DNA from: Lepraria neglecta
Lineage: Eukaryota; Ascomycota; Lecanoromycetes; Lecanorales; Stereocaulaceae
Reading direction: 5' to 3'
Assembly: GCA_033220425.1 (NCBI GenBank)
Contig: CM065647.1
Coordinates: 3,906,001 to 3,970,000 of the forward strand
DNA: 64,000 bases
Both the position numbers and the translations under genes were made by a program. The notes below the pieces were generated by a model. That model saw only the letters and a program-made list of their open reading frames with translations. It made no database searches and was not told the DNA's origin. Below, one piece after another: positions 33,485 to 45,785 of this stretch. Numbering within the stretch: position 1 is the stretch's first letter; the number at the start of each line of letters is the position of its first letter.

Positions 33485-34336
33485 ATGTTCGTGGCAGCCG
33501 AAATCCTTTGCACCATCTCGCTAGTCGCGACCAAAATCTCCATCCTCCTCCTCTACCACTCCATCTTCCCCGGCCGCCGCTTCGCTCTCATAACCAATAT
33601 CGTCGGTGCCTGCATTATTGCCTGGGGCATAGCAGTCATCCTAGTCTCGATCTTCTCATGCAACCCCGTTCGTGGATTTTGGGATATTACGGTTGAGGCG
33701 ACTTGTGTTAATACGCGCCATTTCTATCTGGGGAATTCAGTGCCGAATATTCTTTCGCTGCCTATTGAGAATAATTGGGGCTTGCAGATGGGTATAAGGC
33801 AGAAATTCGCTATTTCGGGGTTGTTCCTGCTTTGGGGGTTGTAAGTGATTGAGGCACAGGCGAGGTGTTCTGACTCGACTGACAATGGCAGCGTGTGTGT
33901 CTTGAGCGGTATTCGTCTGAAGTTCCTGCTCGCTATGGATGAAGTGGATTTCACTTGTATATACATTTTTTCCCTTCTGCGTAAACGGCATGATTTCAAC
34001 TCACACCTTGTAGGGAGCTACTGTGGCGTCGGGGTGTGGAGTGTCGTCAAGGTCAACACCGCCGTCATAAGCGCGTGCCTGCCAACTCTACGCCCTTATG
34101 TGCAACATGTTCTACCCCTGTTCACCTCATTGGGCTCGACAATTAAGTCCTTCAGATTTTCTGGACATGCTACCACCAGCTCCAATGACACGCACATGCT
34201 CAATCAAAAGGAGAGTAATGCCTTCCACAGTCTACCCGATTTGACTGAAGGACACATGATGGCGCCAGCGCCGGCGAAATCGAAATTTATTAACGCGACG
34301 GTGAAGCAGGTCGATCCGGAAAGAGGCGAGGGATAG
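33485..34336 (+). pseudogene. Fungal rhodopsin-domain membrane protein, N-terminally truncated
   Basis: Exons 33485..33840, 33892..33956 and 34014..34336 (introns 51 and 57 nt, GTAAGT..CAG and GTATAT..TAG) join into a 247-residue frame. It carries the family's middle and late helices: ATKISILLLYHSIFPGRRF, SCNPVRGFWD (a conserved loop with the C..V.GFWD pattern), SGLFLLWGFVCVLSGIRLK and DFTWSYCGVGVWSVVKVNTAVISACLPTLRP. Family members usually have seven helices and 350-400 residues; here helices 1-2 are missing. The segment between NSVPNI and LQM is shorter than usual, and a relic of the preceding loop (DVPP) sits one frame away upstream. Splicing downstream is normal, so a shortened product is possible, but a working transporter or receptor is unlikely. 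No substrate is known for the family. Confidence 0.65.
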
Positions 34337-34996
34337 GTTTTCACATGAAGAAGGAAATGCAATGGTTAAGTAGGTCGTTCCGGAAAGAGGTGAGGTGTAA
34401 GCTGAGGTTGATGTTGTGTAATGTAGGTTGGAGCTCGGAAGAACCTAGTACTCGTCTATCTTACAACACAATCCGTCAGCAGAAGAGAGTTTGCGGTGAC
34501 AGAAAGAACTTCAGCAAGGATCAGCATGATTGTTTGGCTTAGAGCGTGGGCTTAGATGGGGGCAATATGGACAGGAATTTGCTACCGTGAAGCTTGATTT
34601 GAACGGTTCTTATTGGTCAAACTGCAACCAGCAGCAGTATTAATGAACAGTCGCGTAGAAGCGGAGGCCCGGGGGACATGAAAGCCTGCCCTGTCGATTC
34701 GTGATATGTTTGTTGAGCAAGAGTATTAAAAGCATGATTGTGACACCCGCGCAGATATGAAACTTTCGACCAGTCTTCATAAGTCGTCTCTTCCTGCCTA
34801 GGTATCTAGGTACAAGCAGAAAGCGTAGTAGGATCCGAAAAAGCATGAACCACCCCTCTCAAGGACTAAAGCTCGCCTGTTAGAAGTCCTATTCTTTGAC
34901 TAGGCACCGTACAAGTAAACCCCGCTCAAAGCTCAAGTGTCTCATCCGGAAAATCTGCCCAGCCCTTCACTGTAGAAACGTTACTCGATTATCCTC
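34337..34996. other. Spacer, 0.66 kb
   Basis: A minus-strand ATG frame at 34846..34640 (68 codons) has one hydrophobic stretch but no other support. Nothing else is seen. Confidence 0.3.
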
Positions 34997-36292
34997 ATGG
35001 AGTGGAAGGAGCGACTTTGCAGAGGGCCCGGAAGCCTTGCACCGGGGCCTAGATTACTGCTTCTTGGCTTAGACGGGATCCGGGCTCGAACCTTCCTCAA
35101 TCTTTGTCGCTTTTCTACCTATCCTCGACAGCGTTATGATGCCAACTTGGACTTTAGTACACTATCATGCGAACGGGCATTGATTCCAAGGAACCTCTTC
35201 CATTCCACTGCCATGGATAAACTATCTGGGCCCCCCTTAGAACCACCGTTCGGCTTTCATGATAGCCCTATCCGTCATTGCCTGGCTCACGATCCCAATG
35301 CTGAACAGTCACCTCATCAAAGGCCTTTTCCCCAAGCTATTTGTGCATTGCAGAGCGAGGCCTCCTTGGTTTTGCCAGCGGTATATCATGACAAATCTCA
35401 CAGCCTTCAATCGATCGACGAAAATGATGAAGCAAGCATTCAGAAGTTTCTGGAGTGGGAGCTCAAGGTCCCCCGCTTGAATGAGATCCATGAGCATCTT
35501 TGGCTCGCTGGACGACCTGCGAGTGCTCGGCCGCTCCACCGTCAAGCAATGCTGGGTCGAGATATCGCCATTACAGAGCAAGTCGACCTCCACATGGTGA
35601 GACAGGAATCAAGGATGTTCCTCAAACCAATGCCCGACTTCATATTGGATGACGCCTTTTGGAAAGACCATATATGTAAGGACTTCGAACTTTACGAGTG
35701 TGCTCGCGGGTTCCTGCTCTCCTACATCTGGCTTGTCTGCTCTAAAAGCGACCTGAGGATGGCACAAAACAAAGGTCTACTGGCTCCCAACGTCAGCTGG
35801 GAGCGTTGGAAAGGCTTCACAAAATCTCTCCTCTGCACGATCAACTTTGAGTCCCTCGAAGGTGTCAATCGACGCTACCACTACGGAGAGCTTCGCCTAT
35901 CCCGCTTGAATTGGATCTACCGCCTCTCCTCCCGCAATCGAGGACTCACTACATTAGTACGGGGTTATATGTATGGGTACAACCGGTACTCGGATATCGT
36001 ACAACGTAACTTTGCTTGGGTGCTGGTGGCTTTCGTCTACATCACCATTGTTCTTACGGCTATGCAGGTTGGGCTGGCTACGGATAGATTGGGGAACAGC
36101 GACATGTTTCAGAATGCTTCCTATGGGTTTACGGTTTTTTCGATCATAACACCACTGATTGTCATCGTTGTCATCATTCTAAACTTATTCTGCCTCTCTG
36201 CTTTTAATGTACTAGCTACTTTGTCCTTCAAAAAGAAGATGGATGGGGATAGGCGGATTCTTTTGGAACACAACAATTCTGGAACGCCATGA
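34997..36292 (+). CDS. DUF6601 family membrane protein
   Basis: A single-exon frame of 431 aa. The conserved core, HLWLAGRP then RPLHRQ and GRDIAITEQVDLHMV, MFLKPMPDFILDDAFWKDHI and ARGFLLSYIWLV, is the signature I know from the ascomycete DUF6601 family. Two strong C-terminal membrane helices (ILVAFVYITIVLTAMQVGLA-like near residue 345 and FSIITPLIVIVVIILNLF near 390) end in a short basic tail. The first 70 residues are poorly conserved in kind, and an ATG at 35211 (MDKLSGPPLEPP) could be the true start. Function is unknown; the family looks like a peripheral domain anchored by a C-terminal hairpin. It appears intact. Confidence 0.8.
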   Translation: MEWKERLCRGPGSLAPGPRLLLLGLDGIRARTFLNLCRFSTYPRQRYDANLDFSTLSCERALIPRNLFHSTAMDKLSGPPLEPPFGFHDSPIRHCLAHDPNAEQSPHQRPFPQAICALQSEASLVLPAVYHDKSHSLQSIDENDEASIQKFLEWELKVPRLNEIHEHLWLAGRPASARPLHRQAMLGRDIAITEQVDLHMVRQESRMFLKPMPDFILDDAFWKDHICKDFELYECARGFLLSYIWLVCSKSDLRMAQNKGLLAPNVSWERWKGFTKSLLCTINFESLEGVNRRYHYGELRLSRLNWIYRLSSRNRGLTTLVRGYMYGYNRYSDIVQRNFAWVLVAFVYITIVLTAMQVGLATDRLGNSDMFQNASYGFTVFSIITPLIVIVVIILNLFCLSAFNVLATLSFKKKMDGDRRILLEHNNSGTP

Positions 36293-37047
36293 GGCTTCGC
36301 ACAGAGGGTCAAATCAAATAGTATCTGATTCTGAAGTAGCTCCGAATTGATGACTCACCGATGTCTGCGTTACAGACGGCCTATCATTAATGAGATAGTA
36401 TCGCACAAGGGAAGTTCCTCTCGAGATCTGCAGACAGTTCCATACAGAACCCGCTCTGAACCGATCTCTTCAATCAATGGCGATGTCGAGGGCCATTGTA
36501 GGCAACATAATAAAGTCAGTCAAGCTTTGAAACATACGAAGACTTTCGGGTCTGCCTAGGGATTAACGTGGTGCAGTGTTCTGCAGGTCGAATAAAAGCG
36601 GCATCTGAGAATGAAAAGCCACGATGTATTACTATCCAGTGGAACTGAGCAGGGAAAATGGGCACGTCCAAGGCTAACCTACCGCGCAGATTAATAGGGT
36701 ATGCAGAGCGTTCCTATGTGGCATGATCCTCGCGCTACGTTTACCATGCTATAATAAAGAGTTACTATTCCAGTTCTGGTAGACCGGATTGCTGACGGCA
36801 GCACCGATCGACATCGCCGATGCGCAAGGATCAACGTAAAGCCCCCCTCAAGTTTCACAAGGCTGATGGAGTCCCTTAATCGGAGATTTCTTGGCCCTGT
36901 AATCACTCAACTTCGACTTCAACCTCAACATCGGACAAGACAGCGACTTACCAGCACTAAAGAGTTGACCATACCTTCTGACAGGGAATCCAACGCGTGG
37001 CATTGAAAGTCTTGGCGGGAGATCGCCTTGAAAAGCTCCTGCTGCCC
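36293..37047. other. Spacer, 0.75 kb
   Basis: No gene seen. In frame with the next gene, the stretch 36997-37047 is open but begins with GTG, so I place the start at the ATG at 37048. Confidence 0.35.
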
Positions 37048-39968
37048 ATGGAGGCTCCGCGCGCCACGCGATCTTGGACCTTTCGTGTGGAAAACATCCC
37101 ACCAGGAACAACGGCAGAGCAACTGAAAGGATTCTTCTATACCGAAGACCAGCCTTACATACAAGTCAGATCGATTGTACCTGCCGTTGATAGCTATGAT
37201 CTCGATGGCGAATGTACAGCAACTGTCTCATTTCAGGCACCCACCGGCTTATCTCAGTGTCCTCGCGTTGTGGACGACAATCTCAGCGTGGACCGGGATT
37301 TCCATGGCTTCACCCCTCTCAGCCAACCTTCCGAGCCTATCGCAGCAGAGTGAGTATCCATCCCCTAGAACTATATCCGCTGACGTGTGGTCAACCCAGT
37401 ATTATTGCGGTGACTGCAGCTCATGCTTTTGGCTCCTGGGCTCACTCGCCCCAAAACATGTGGCTACGCGACTACCTCCCGAAGGATGTGACAAACGCGA
37501 GGGTCATTATATATGGTTACCCTTCACAACTGCAAGGAAATATATCGAGGAGCATTCTTTCGGACCACACCAATAACTTCATTCACCGGTTATTGACAAT
37601 GCGAGACTCGGCAAGAGTCAGTATCCTTGTTGAAACTTCCAAGAACAATGGTAACCCGTGGTACTATAGTGTCAGGATCGACCGATCGTCTTTATCGGAC
37701 ACAGCCTTGGCTGCCTCATCATCAAGAAGGTATGATTTCTAGCCTCAGCTATTTAGAAACATGGTATGGAGCTGATAGCAATGTTTTGCAGGCTCTAGGT
37801 GATATAAACGGCTCCATTGGAATCTACTCAAGTCGCCTTCCAGTACATACGATCGTCTTCATAGGTGCGCCTCATCGGGGTCTACAAACGACGGCACTGG
37901 AGACTTTAGTCAAGTCACGAGCTATAGTGGACCTGATCAGAGAGCTCAGAGCCGAATCGCCAACTCTGACAGAACTGAATGACAAGTTCCGACACGTGGC
38001 CAAAGACATCGATATCCTTACGTGCTACGAGCTCACCCCGACCAAGACTACTATCGAGGTGGGTTCGATGTTCTCATAGTACCTGCCATTAAGACTGATT
38101 ATTGAGTAGATGCCTAATGGCAACTGGGAACGCAAAGGCCCGGAGGTGATGATGGTACCCCCCGACTCCGCACGTCTCTTCCTTCCAAGGGAGACTCGGG
38201 TATCATGTGATGCCAATCATATTCAGATAGCGAAGCTAAAGAGGGGCGAAAGCGGCCTATACCCAAGTGTCAAGTGGGCAATAAAAAAGGCTCTCTTGAA
38301 GGCTGTCGAGGAAGCTACTGTCAGTCTGTCAAGGCTCCAGTTACCCTCCGGCGTTGCACCTGGACGGCTTGATACATTGCGTAGTTGGCACAGCAACTCT
38401 CAAAGACCTCAAATGCAGTGGGACACCGCCTAAGACGGAAGCAGCATATCAGTCAAATCCGCAAACTTTCATGTCGCAGAGCGGGTTACAATCATAATTT
38501 CAGCGGCATAGAATGCCAGATGCTCGCATTTACTCAGACGATGCTATTAGGATGGAGAGCAAGAGACGGCAACTTTTTGGACCAAGTCAGGTTGTCGGTG
38601 CCAATAGCAATTCGGATTCCAAGCTCGGCCCTCTCGACAACATCGTCTCACATTGGCAGGAGGGAATCGAAGATCCTCACAAGGCGAGGACACACAATCG
38701 CTCGCGAACCCATTCACGTTCGCTGCCACAGAGACAGCCTCAAGCGTTCTCAGCGAAAGGATACACGGTCTCGGCACGAGTCCCAGCGAAGCCTCAATTA
38801 CATCAATGGACACCCCGATGCGCACTGAAGTATGCAAACCTGAGTAGATATCAGCGGCTTTGAATGTACCTATTAGCAAGCAACATCAGCAACAGGGTGC
38901 TCTTGCGCCCCCGGCATCAACAATGAAAGAATCGGACCCAGTTATGCAAGAAAAACTGTGCTCAGCTGTCAAAGAAGGAGATGTGGACAGAGTACGATAA
39001 TTGCTCTCAAACGGTTGTAACGTTCATGCGTCATCATCCAAGGGCTCAGTCAAATATCAGGAAGACCCCTTTCTACTTGCAGCTACTTACAGGCAGGAGC
39101 AAATCATTAAGGTCCTCCTCGAGCATGGGGCTGATATTCTCAAGTGTGATGCTCAATGGTCATCCAACGTGCTTCACTTGGCTTCCATGAAAACAGAAGG
39201 CCAGCAGCCTGCCACGGAGTCATTCGCGGAACTATTGATACAATCTGGGGCTCCGCTGGAAGCACGAAACTCCGCGGGAAGGACCCCCTAGCAACCAGTG
39301 CTATGAATGGCATCTATCCGAATGCCAAGTGTTTTGTCGCCCACGGCGCAGATATTCGTACTAGAGACAACGACGGTCTTATGCCGCTGCACAGAGCTGC
39401 ATACGGAGATCATCACAAAATCGTAGCATTGTTGGTTTCGAAGGGCGCTCCTTTGGAAGCTCGGGCGTCAAAGTTGCAATACACTCCTCTACACTATACG
39501 GCTTTAACGGCAACCACCTCCGGAGAAAGCACCAAACTACTTTTGCAAGCTGGAGCCGACAAAGAAGCCATTTCAGGATATTTTTCGCGGAGAGCTATAC
39601 ATCTGGCCGCTGTAGCAGGCAACATTCAAGGCACCAACGAGCTAATAGCTTTCGGGGCTGCCTTAGACGCCCCATCTATAAACAATTGGCGCGCTCTTCA
39701 TCTTGCAAAGCACTTTGGCCATTGGCAGGTCGTCGAGAAGCTCCTTCAGGGTGGTGCTGATCCTTTCGCTACGTGCAATCCTCAGACTATTGCCCTTGGG
39801 TTCGGAAAGACAGGTGACCGCCCTTCAAAAGTGGGATTCGCAGTCGAATCCAAAGTATCCGACGCCGACAAGGAGCGTTGTCAGAAGTTGTTGAAAGATG
39901 CAGAGGCGGCTCAGCCGCAGAAGAAACCCAAGGCATACATGGATGAGCTGCTCCATAACTTAGCATGA
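37048..39968 (+). pseudogene. RRM-like / alpha-beta hydrolase / ankyrin protein gene, decayed in its second half
   Basis: The 5' half splices cleanly: exons 37048..37349, 37400..37616, 37676..37729, 37792..38058 and from 38110 (introns 50, 59, 62, 51 nt), all in frame. Residues 1-80 resemble an RRM-like fold (TFRVENIPPGTTAEQLKGFF, TATVSF). A SERAC1-like alpha/beta hydrolase follows: HAFGSW, MWLRDYLP, the nucleophile RPIVFIGHSLGC and IVFIGAPHRG. After a basic Ser-rich linker come at least five ankyrin repeats (39000-39850, for example DGLMPLHRAAYGDHHKIVALLVSKGA). The linker shows a stop at 38431 and changes of frame. The ankyrin part has a TAA near 38998 and a frameshift near 39290; the final 200 codons are open. 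Such hydrolase-ankyrin proteins are part of the fungal NLR-like repertoire. A truncated hydrolase (to 38433) could still be made. Confidence 0.75.
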
Positions 39969-40639
39969 TGAGATGTTGGCGGCCTCGGGACGTCCGTGCT
40001 GGCTAGTATGTCCTCCCTTCCGGTTAGATTGGAGTTGTCATTAGTAGATTTGCTTCTTGCTTATATAAATTTGAATCCCGCACAGCTCTACTAATCTTTG
40101 ACGTCTGTGTTCTCTGCTCCTTTCCTGTTGACATCAAGTCACTTCTAACTCTACCGCTAATAAAATCATGTTTTCTAGCTCAAGCCTTACCAAGATAATG
40201 GCACATTTATTTTTATTGTCCCTGACACCACCCGCATTCCGCCCTCTACACATCCACGCCGCTTGAGAGGTGAGGAGTTAACAACATTCCGTTCAACACG
40301 CTATCGGTCTCCTTCGAGTCAACAACACTAAAGTGAGAATGCGTGATATTACCCTGCAAAGAATGCTCAACCAGGGTTCACCATTATCACTAGTGATAGA
40401 ACTTTCTCCACAACTATCCAGCTACTATCTATGGCGTGTATCTCTTCGGGTGTGAAACGCTCGCATGATTGGTACATTACTGCGGTCCATAGCATTATTC
40501 TAATGAGCAAATATCTTTCTGTACATTGAATTAAAAGCAGTGTATAGATGCCTTTGTTTAAACACAGTTCCCTTCTAAGTCCCTAGACTCCTCCCCCATT
40601 GCCACTATAATCAAACACACCTCCCCCACCAGCCTGTAT
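39969..40639. other. Spacer, 0.67 kb
   Basis: AT-rich convergent spacer between the hydrolase-ankyrin gene and a minus-strand relic. No gene or repeat recognised. Confidence 0.35.
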
Positions 40640-41206
40640 CCCCGTCGTCGCAATTGTCATATTAATCTTCGCCGTAATTCTCCTCTACCATCTCCACCGC
40701 ATCCTTCAGCATACTCCCAATACCATCACCATTCTCGAATCCCTGTATCGCAAGTAAGACATAAACGCTCTTGTGGAGCGCGTACCAGGGTATCGCTTGT
40801 GTGGTTTGGCGCTTTGCCTTCCCTCTCCTAAGTCGATGTTCGTGTTTAAGGGGTATGTTGTGTTTTTTTGCGTTTATGCCGATGGCAAGGGCGAGGGTTA
40901 GTGCGTTTTAGGGGAGGGTAGTGAGGATTCTAGAGGTGCGGGAGGAGCTTAGTATAGGAGTGATGGTGCGTGTTATATAGGGGGAATCTGAGAGGGGAAG
41001 GGATAGGGATGGGAGGATATACGATCCGACTGCGATAGAGGGGTCATTGGCGCAAGTTGTGACTTGTTGGCATTGGCCTTGGCTGTTGCATTGGATATGT
41101 TCGCCGGGGGGGGGAGGTGGAGGTGGGTAGTTGTGACGGGGATGGCGAGGCAGAGGTTTTTGAGGGAGGTTAGGAGGGTGGAGATGAATAGTAGTCGGGA
41201 GTGCAT
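40640..41206 (-). pseudogene. Small secreted protein gene, frame disrupted
   Basis: An ATG at 41206 opens a signal peptide (LLFISTLLTSLKNLCLA, ending near IPVTTT) and a Ser/Pro/Asn-rich segment to a stop at 40973. Another frame then carries on with protein-like sequence (ALTLALAIGINAKKHNIPL; IPWYALHKSVYVLLAIQGF; LKDAVEMVEENYGED) down to about 40660. The overall shape, a signal peptide plus about 150 residues ending in alternating hydrophobic strands, resembles a group of ascomycete secreted proteins without known function. The frame change and at least one stop suggest decay; an unrecognised intron is the alternative. Confidence 0.45.
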
Positions 41207-42108
41207 TGTTTATTCAGCTGGTTCTTGGCCAGTAAGAAAGTCGTTTGTTCAAGAATTGAGGTTTCACAACTAGAAAATCTGAAGCGTTGCTTTTTCTTCT
41301 TCTTTGATGAATGTACCTGAAGCAACAGGGCATTGATCATTTTTACACACCCATCCAATTCTAGAAAGCGCCTCTTTGTAAGATATAGACACTATCAAAG
41401 CTCAACCATCTCCCCTTCACTCCATACGAAAAAAGAGGGTGCCAAGCCAGTGACGCAAATATCGGAAGCCCAAAGTCCTCAAATCGCACCCCTCAAGATC
41501 TCGAACAAGTTCAATTAGCTAGGAGTGACGTCCGGACATTAAAGCAATAAGACATCTCATCCAATCCCGCAAACAATCGCGAAAGAGTATCAGAGGCGGA
41601 GACGGAATGTCTTGCCGAGGCGAGCAAGGTACAAGCGCACGGGCAAGTTCTACAGAAGCCGATGAAAAAAAATCAAGATTTATTTTCCGAGCTTTTCGGC
41701 CCTTTGGCGAGAAGCTTAGAGGCGCTGCGCAGGGCTCTCAAGTTTCAGCGAGGTGGATAGGCGTCTGCCGTCTGAGCGCATAGGCGCAGCGAATCGGTTT
41801 ATGAACCGCCCACTGCTGAGTGCATATCCGCGACATGAAACACGTCAAAGATCCGAAGAATGCCTCACGTCAACAAAGCAGAAGCGTCAGAGTCAAAAAT
41901 GGAAAAGATGAATTGTGCATCATGTGGCCATAAGGTGCTCCGGTTTGCCTATCCTGTGATCACTCTCGAGGGGACTGGCGTAGTCCTGCAGAGTTAAAAA
42001 ATGTCGAACAAGGTGAATGGTGCGTGAGAAACAATGACTTTTGGTTGTATATACAGCAAGCTTCCCATATGTATCCGGTTTTCGTCGAGGTACTTACAAG
42101 GGTCTCCA
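41207..42108. other. Spacer, 0.9 kb
   Basis: No gene recognised. Low-complexity purine runs (AAAAAGAAGAAG-type at about 41290) occur; otherwise featureless. Confidence 0.35.
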
Positions 42109-45100
42109 TCACGAGTCAGTAGCACTATGATGCCTTCTCATAATATTCCCCGCATCCTGCATGTCAGCTGCGCTTTCTCTTGCCTCTTCGCCCTCCTCTC
42201 CTGCTGCCTCCTCATCTTCTTCCTCATCTTCATCACTGCTCTCTGGCGCGGTCCTTGCCCCCTGATATGGAGATGCGGGCTCCGGACCGCCTGGCTTTCT
42301 CTTCTTTTCAAAATCCTGTGCATGCGCTTGGCCAATCATAGTGCCCACGCGCGCAATGCCGCGTTGAATGGGCGTATTATTAGGGACAGGCCCACGGCGG
42401 CGGAGTGATGGTGACGAGGGTTGTGCTTCGAGGTTCGACGATGTAGCGCCGTGGGATGGCGAGGACCACCAAGCAGGAGATTGGCGAGATTGCTCTGGTG
42501 ATGGTTGACCTTCATCCATGGTTCCGGGTTCTTCAGGTGTAGGTGGTGAAGGCGGTTCAATCTCGTAGGGTAGCGGAACATCTCTTGAAGCTCGGAAGCG
42601 ACCAACGTTGGTGCAGTGCTCATTTTCGACGCGGAAAAGTGTCCACATGCCTCTGCGGCAGACCTCGGAGAAGCCGACGAAGAAGCTAAGCAAGGCTGAG
42701 TGTTGCAATTCGCTGGCGTAGATGGCGTAGAAGATCCAATTGAACCGGAGAATGGGATCGAGGACCATGGCTAAGTAGTAGACCCAAGGGCGTTTGTAGC
42801 CCAGAACGTCGCGAAGGAAGCGATGCTCGGCGTAAGGTTGGCAAAGACCTGAATATGTCAGTGAACAGTGTCAGTAGAAGGGAGGTAGTCCACCTACTCC
42901 AATCCATTGCCAAGTCCCAGATGGCTTCAAAGGTCAGCAAATGCCCGGTTTGTCATGTACGTGGAGTCAACTTACAGCAGTATATTGAATTAATAGTCGC
43001 AAAGGTGATAAAGAGGGCTTTTAGGGAATCATGCTGCTGAATGCGGTATAAACTGAGCGACATGTAGAAAAGAATCGTAAATGTATATTTGCCGCAATTG
43101 ACCAAATGAGGAAACGCATTTCGGGTATCATAATAACGCCGTATACACTGCAATGCACGCCAAATGCCAGGCAAGGTTGAGAAGAAACCGAGAAGTCGTG
43201 AGTGGGTCGAGTTACATTGGCCTGGATTCTTCCAGCCCTGGGCGTAGAGACAAAAGAAGAGCTCCAGGTTCTAGAATGCAATCAGTCATGCTGCTCTAAC
43301 AATTTAGGGGACCAGGCTTACCCCCATAGAGTAAGTCTCCGAGCAATACATATCGCCCAAGAAGAAGTCCCGGAACTCGACTGGATACAATCCGGCGAGC
43401 AGTAACCTAAACTGTATACACCGTCAGTCGTGGAGCTCGGTTAAGCGTTATCGGACTTACATTAGAATAAAGCCACCACTCACGGCTTTTATGATAGAGG
43501 ATTGGGGCCGGAAAGAAGAGGATTAGAACGGTACAGAAGACCAATAGGACTGGCCAGTAAACGAACATCTTATCTGCACCGGATTGCTGGAAGTTGAGCC
43601 ACATGAAAAGGCCAAGGAGGAACAGAAAGAGGCATGGAAGCTATGAAAGATGTTAGCGTAATGACACTCAACGGCCAGGTGATGGATCACCTCGGCAAGC
43701 TGATGCCAATCTAGGTTATGGCGGCTGTCGAACTCGAAGATGAAAGGGTAGTTGATCTTGGCCATGGTCCATATCTTACAGTCTACGCAGAAGAGAAGGA
43801 AAAGGAACAGCCCCAAGAAGTAGCCCGCGTATATCTGCTCTAGTTAGCCTTCTCAACCATGCGCGAGAGGTTCGCTTCTTTCTTACCTGGAGGAGATAGC
43901 TGGCATCCGTCTGTACAGCAAGGTCCGGATTCCCCAGATGCTCAGCTCCGTACACAATTCCTTGGATGCCGAACACCAACCCAGCAGCAATGAGTAGACC
44001 GTTGCGGAAGATGCTGCCACTGAAATCACCAGCTTTGGCGCTTTTACTCCTGAGCTTGCCGACGGCCACCTTGTGGTTCCCTCGTTCGAAGTACCTAGCA
44101 TAAAGGTCTTCAACAGCTACAATCTGCCCTTCCAGTACCTCACTCTGAACGAACCAAGCCTTATTTACTTTTTCAGACATGTAACGCCCTGTGGGTCGAG
44201 CTTTGACAGCCTTGTCATACTTTTTGTTGATCTTACGAAAAGCCGTCCTATTTAGGAGTGCAAAGGACTTCAAAAGCTCCAGACCCCTATAAAATTCCTG
44301 TAAGGCCAGTTTAAGTTTTCGCTTGGCAGCTCGGTACGGAACGTCATCCGGGTGAGTGGGCCGGCGCGAGAAGTCTCGCCATGCATCCGGTCGATTCGGT
44401 GTAGGATACTGAGCTTGGGGTCCCGATGGCGAACCATACTGTTGAAGAGATTTAGTGACTTTACCGATACGCGAAGGACCCACTCCAATCGCGTTCTCGA
44501 TAGGCTGCATCCATCTGAGTGCCGCGGAGACAGTCCGATTGTGTCCTCCATTCCTGGTATCGGCAAGAATTCCAGCTTGGCCTGATGCATGCCTTTCGTG
44601 GTCCTGCTTTGCTCGTTCTCTTGCTAATTGCTCCGCACGAACCTCCTCCAGTCTTCGATCACGCATTTCGTGTAGCTGCTGCCTCAGAAGCTGCAATCTC
44701 TCGCTGGCCTGAGCTTCCCTCATCTTATAGAATGATTCTATTTTGTCCAACTCTTTGTCGAGGAATGTAAAATATTCAGCATTTCGAATATCAATCTCTT
44801 TGTATGCCTCCATTGGAACGTCCGGACTCTGAGGGGATTCAATTCCAGCAGTAGAAAAAATTCTTCGTAAGCGGCTGGGACGCGCAGCTGGCAAGCCTCC
44901 CACAGGACCCCCAAGAGTTGAAGCTGCCCTTCGAGGCTTGAAGATATTGCGTTTTGGCAGTACCTGAGAAGAGTCGAGCTTAGATGGTGTGTGGGTCTTT
45001 CCAACTTCATATGCGTCTCCTGGCCTTTCTTCTATCCTATGAGATGGTGGAGTGGTGTGCGGATTAGGGTTGAAGCGGCTCTGACGCCAGGCACGGTTAT

Positions 45101-45785
45101 GGCGAGGAAAATGTTCCTCGTTCGGGGACAAGGCAGGATCTGGAAGTTCAAGCGAGGGTGGTCCCATTCTTAGGTTGCGTGTAGGTGGTGAGGCTATGAT
45201 ACTGCCATAGTTCGTGACAGCACCACTGTCCCAAAGCGAGTCTGATTCATTGCTGGCCCCTTGAGTAGATGCTTTGCCTGGCATTGCCACGGGAATAGCC
45301 CCTTCCTGACCCTCTGAACTCTCTTCTGAGCTACCCTCCCCGATCGGTGACTTGACGAATTGTGATGACGCAGGGTCGCCCTGGAGGGTGGGTTTGGCGG
45401 ATCCATAGGACGTGAGATTCGAGGCGCGGTTCTCTGGGGTTGTTTGGGTGGAATTTTGAAAGGAAACATGGTTGCGAATGGGCGATTGGAAAGCGTTGGA
45501 GAGGAGGTTGGAAGGCAGTTGTCGTCCAGGTGTCTTGGGAGTCTGGTTAACATTCTTCAACGCCCGAGCCACCGCTTTGACCTTCTTCTTTCCAAGCTGT
45601 TGAGAAAGTCGTTAGTCAGTCTGTTCAGCCACTTCAGTGGGACTCAATTGGGCTGGACTGACCCTGTAGTCGAAATATTTGGCCCTCCACTCTGGCACTA
45701 GATCTTGTTCGAGCTCTCTGTTCGCGGTCAGCCAAACGCGTCAAGTCGGGACCCTTGCATATGCGGCTCACTTTGCAAATTTCAT
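42109..45785 (-). CDS. syg1: SYG1/XPR1-like SPX-EXS membrane protein (phosphate homeostasis)
   Basis: Nine exons (45785..45772, 45717..45663, 45596..43887, 43834..43691, 43640..43461, 43411..43322, 43270..42976, 42924..42898, 42848..42109; eight introns of 49-66 nt) give 1084 aa. The first exon is only 14 nt. The SPX domain begins MKFAKELEQDLVPEWRAKYF, is split by a Ser/Pro-rich insert of about 250 residues, and resumes with FFTFLDKEL-type helices (NAEYFTFLDKELDKIESFY; ALQEFYRGLELLKSF..KKYDKAV). Membrane helices and the EXS domain follow (SREWWLYSN, LYPVEFRDFFLGDMYCSETYSMG, CGKYTFTILFYMSLSLYR, SIWDLAMDWS, DPILRFNWIFYAI). The C-terminal tail is acidic and disordered. SPX domains bind inositol pyrophosphates, and animal XPR1 exports phosphate; yeast Syg1 was found through G-protein signalling. 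A CACGTG site lies upstream. The gene is intact. Confidence 0.93.

Noticed and set aside
35075-35090. Minus-strand B-box-like GGTTCGAGCCC
   Set aside because: It lies inside the reading frame of the DUF6601 gene and no T-stem or cloverleaf forms.
42123-42335. Alternative-frame ORFs over the acidic tail of SYG1
   Set aside because: They mirror the biased Glu/Asp codons of the SYG1 C-terminus and have no domain or start of their own.
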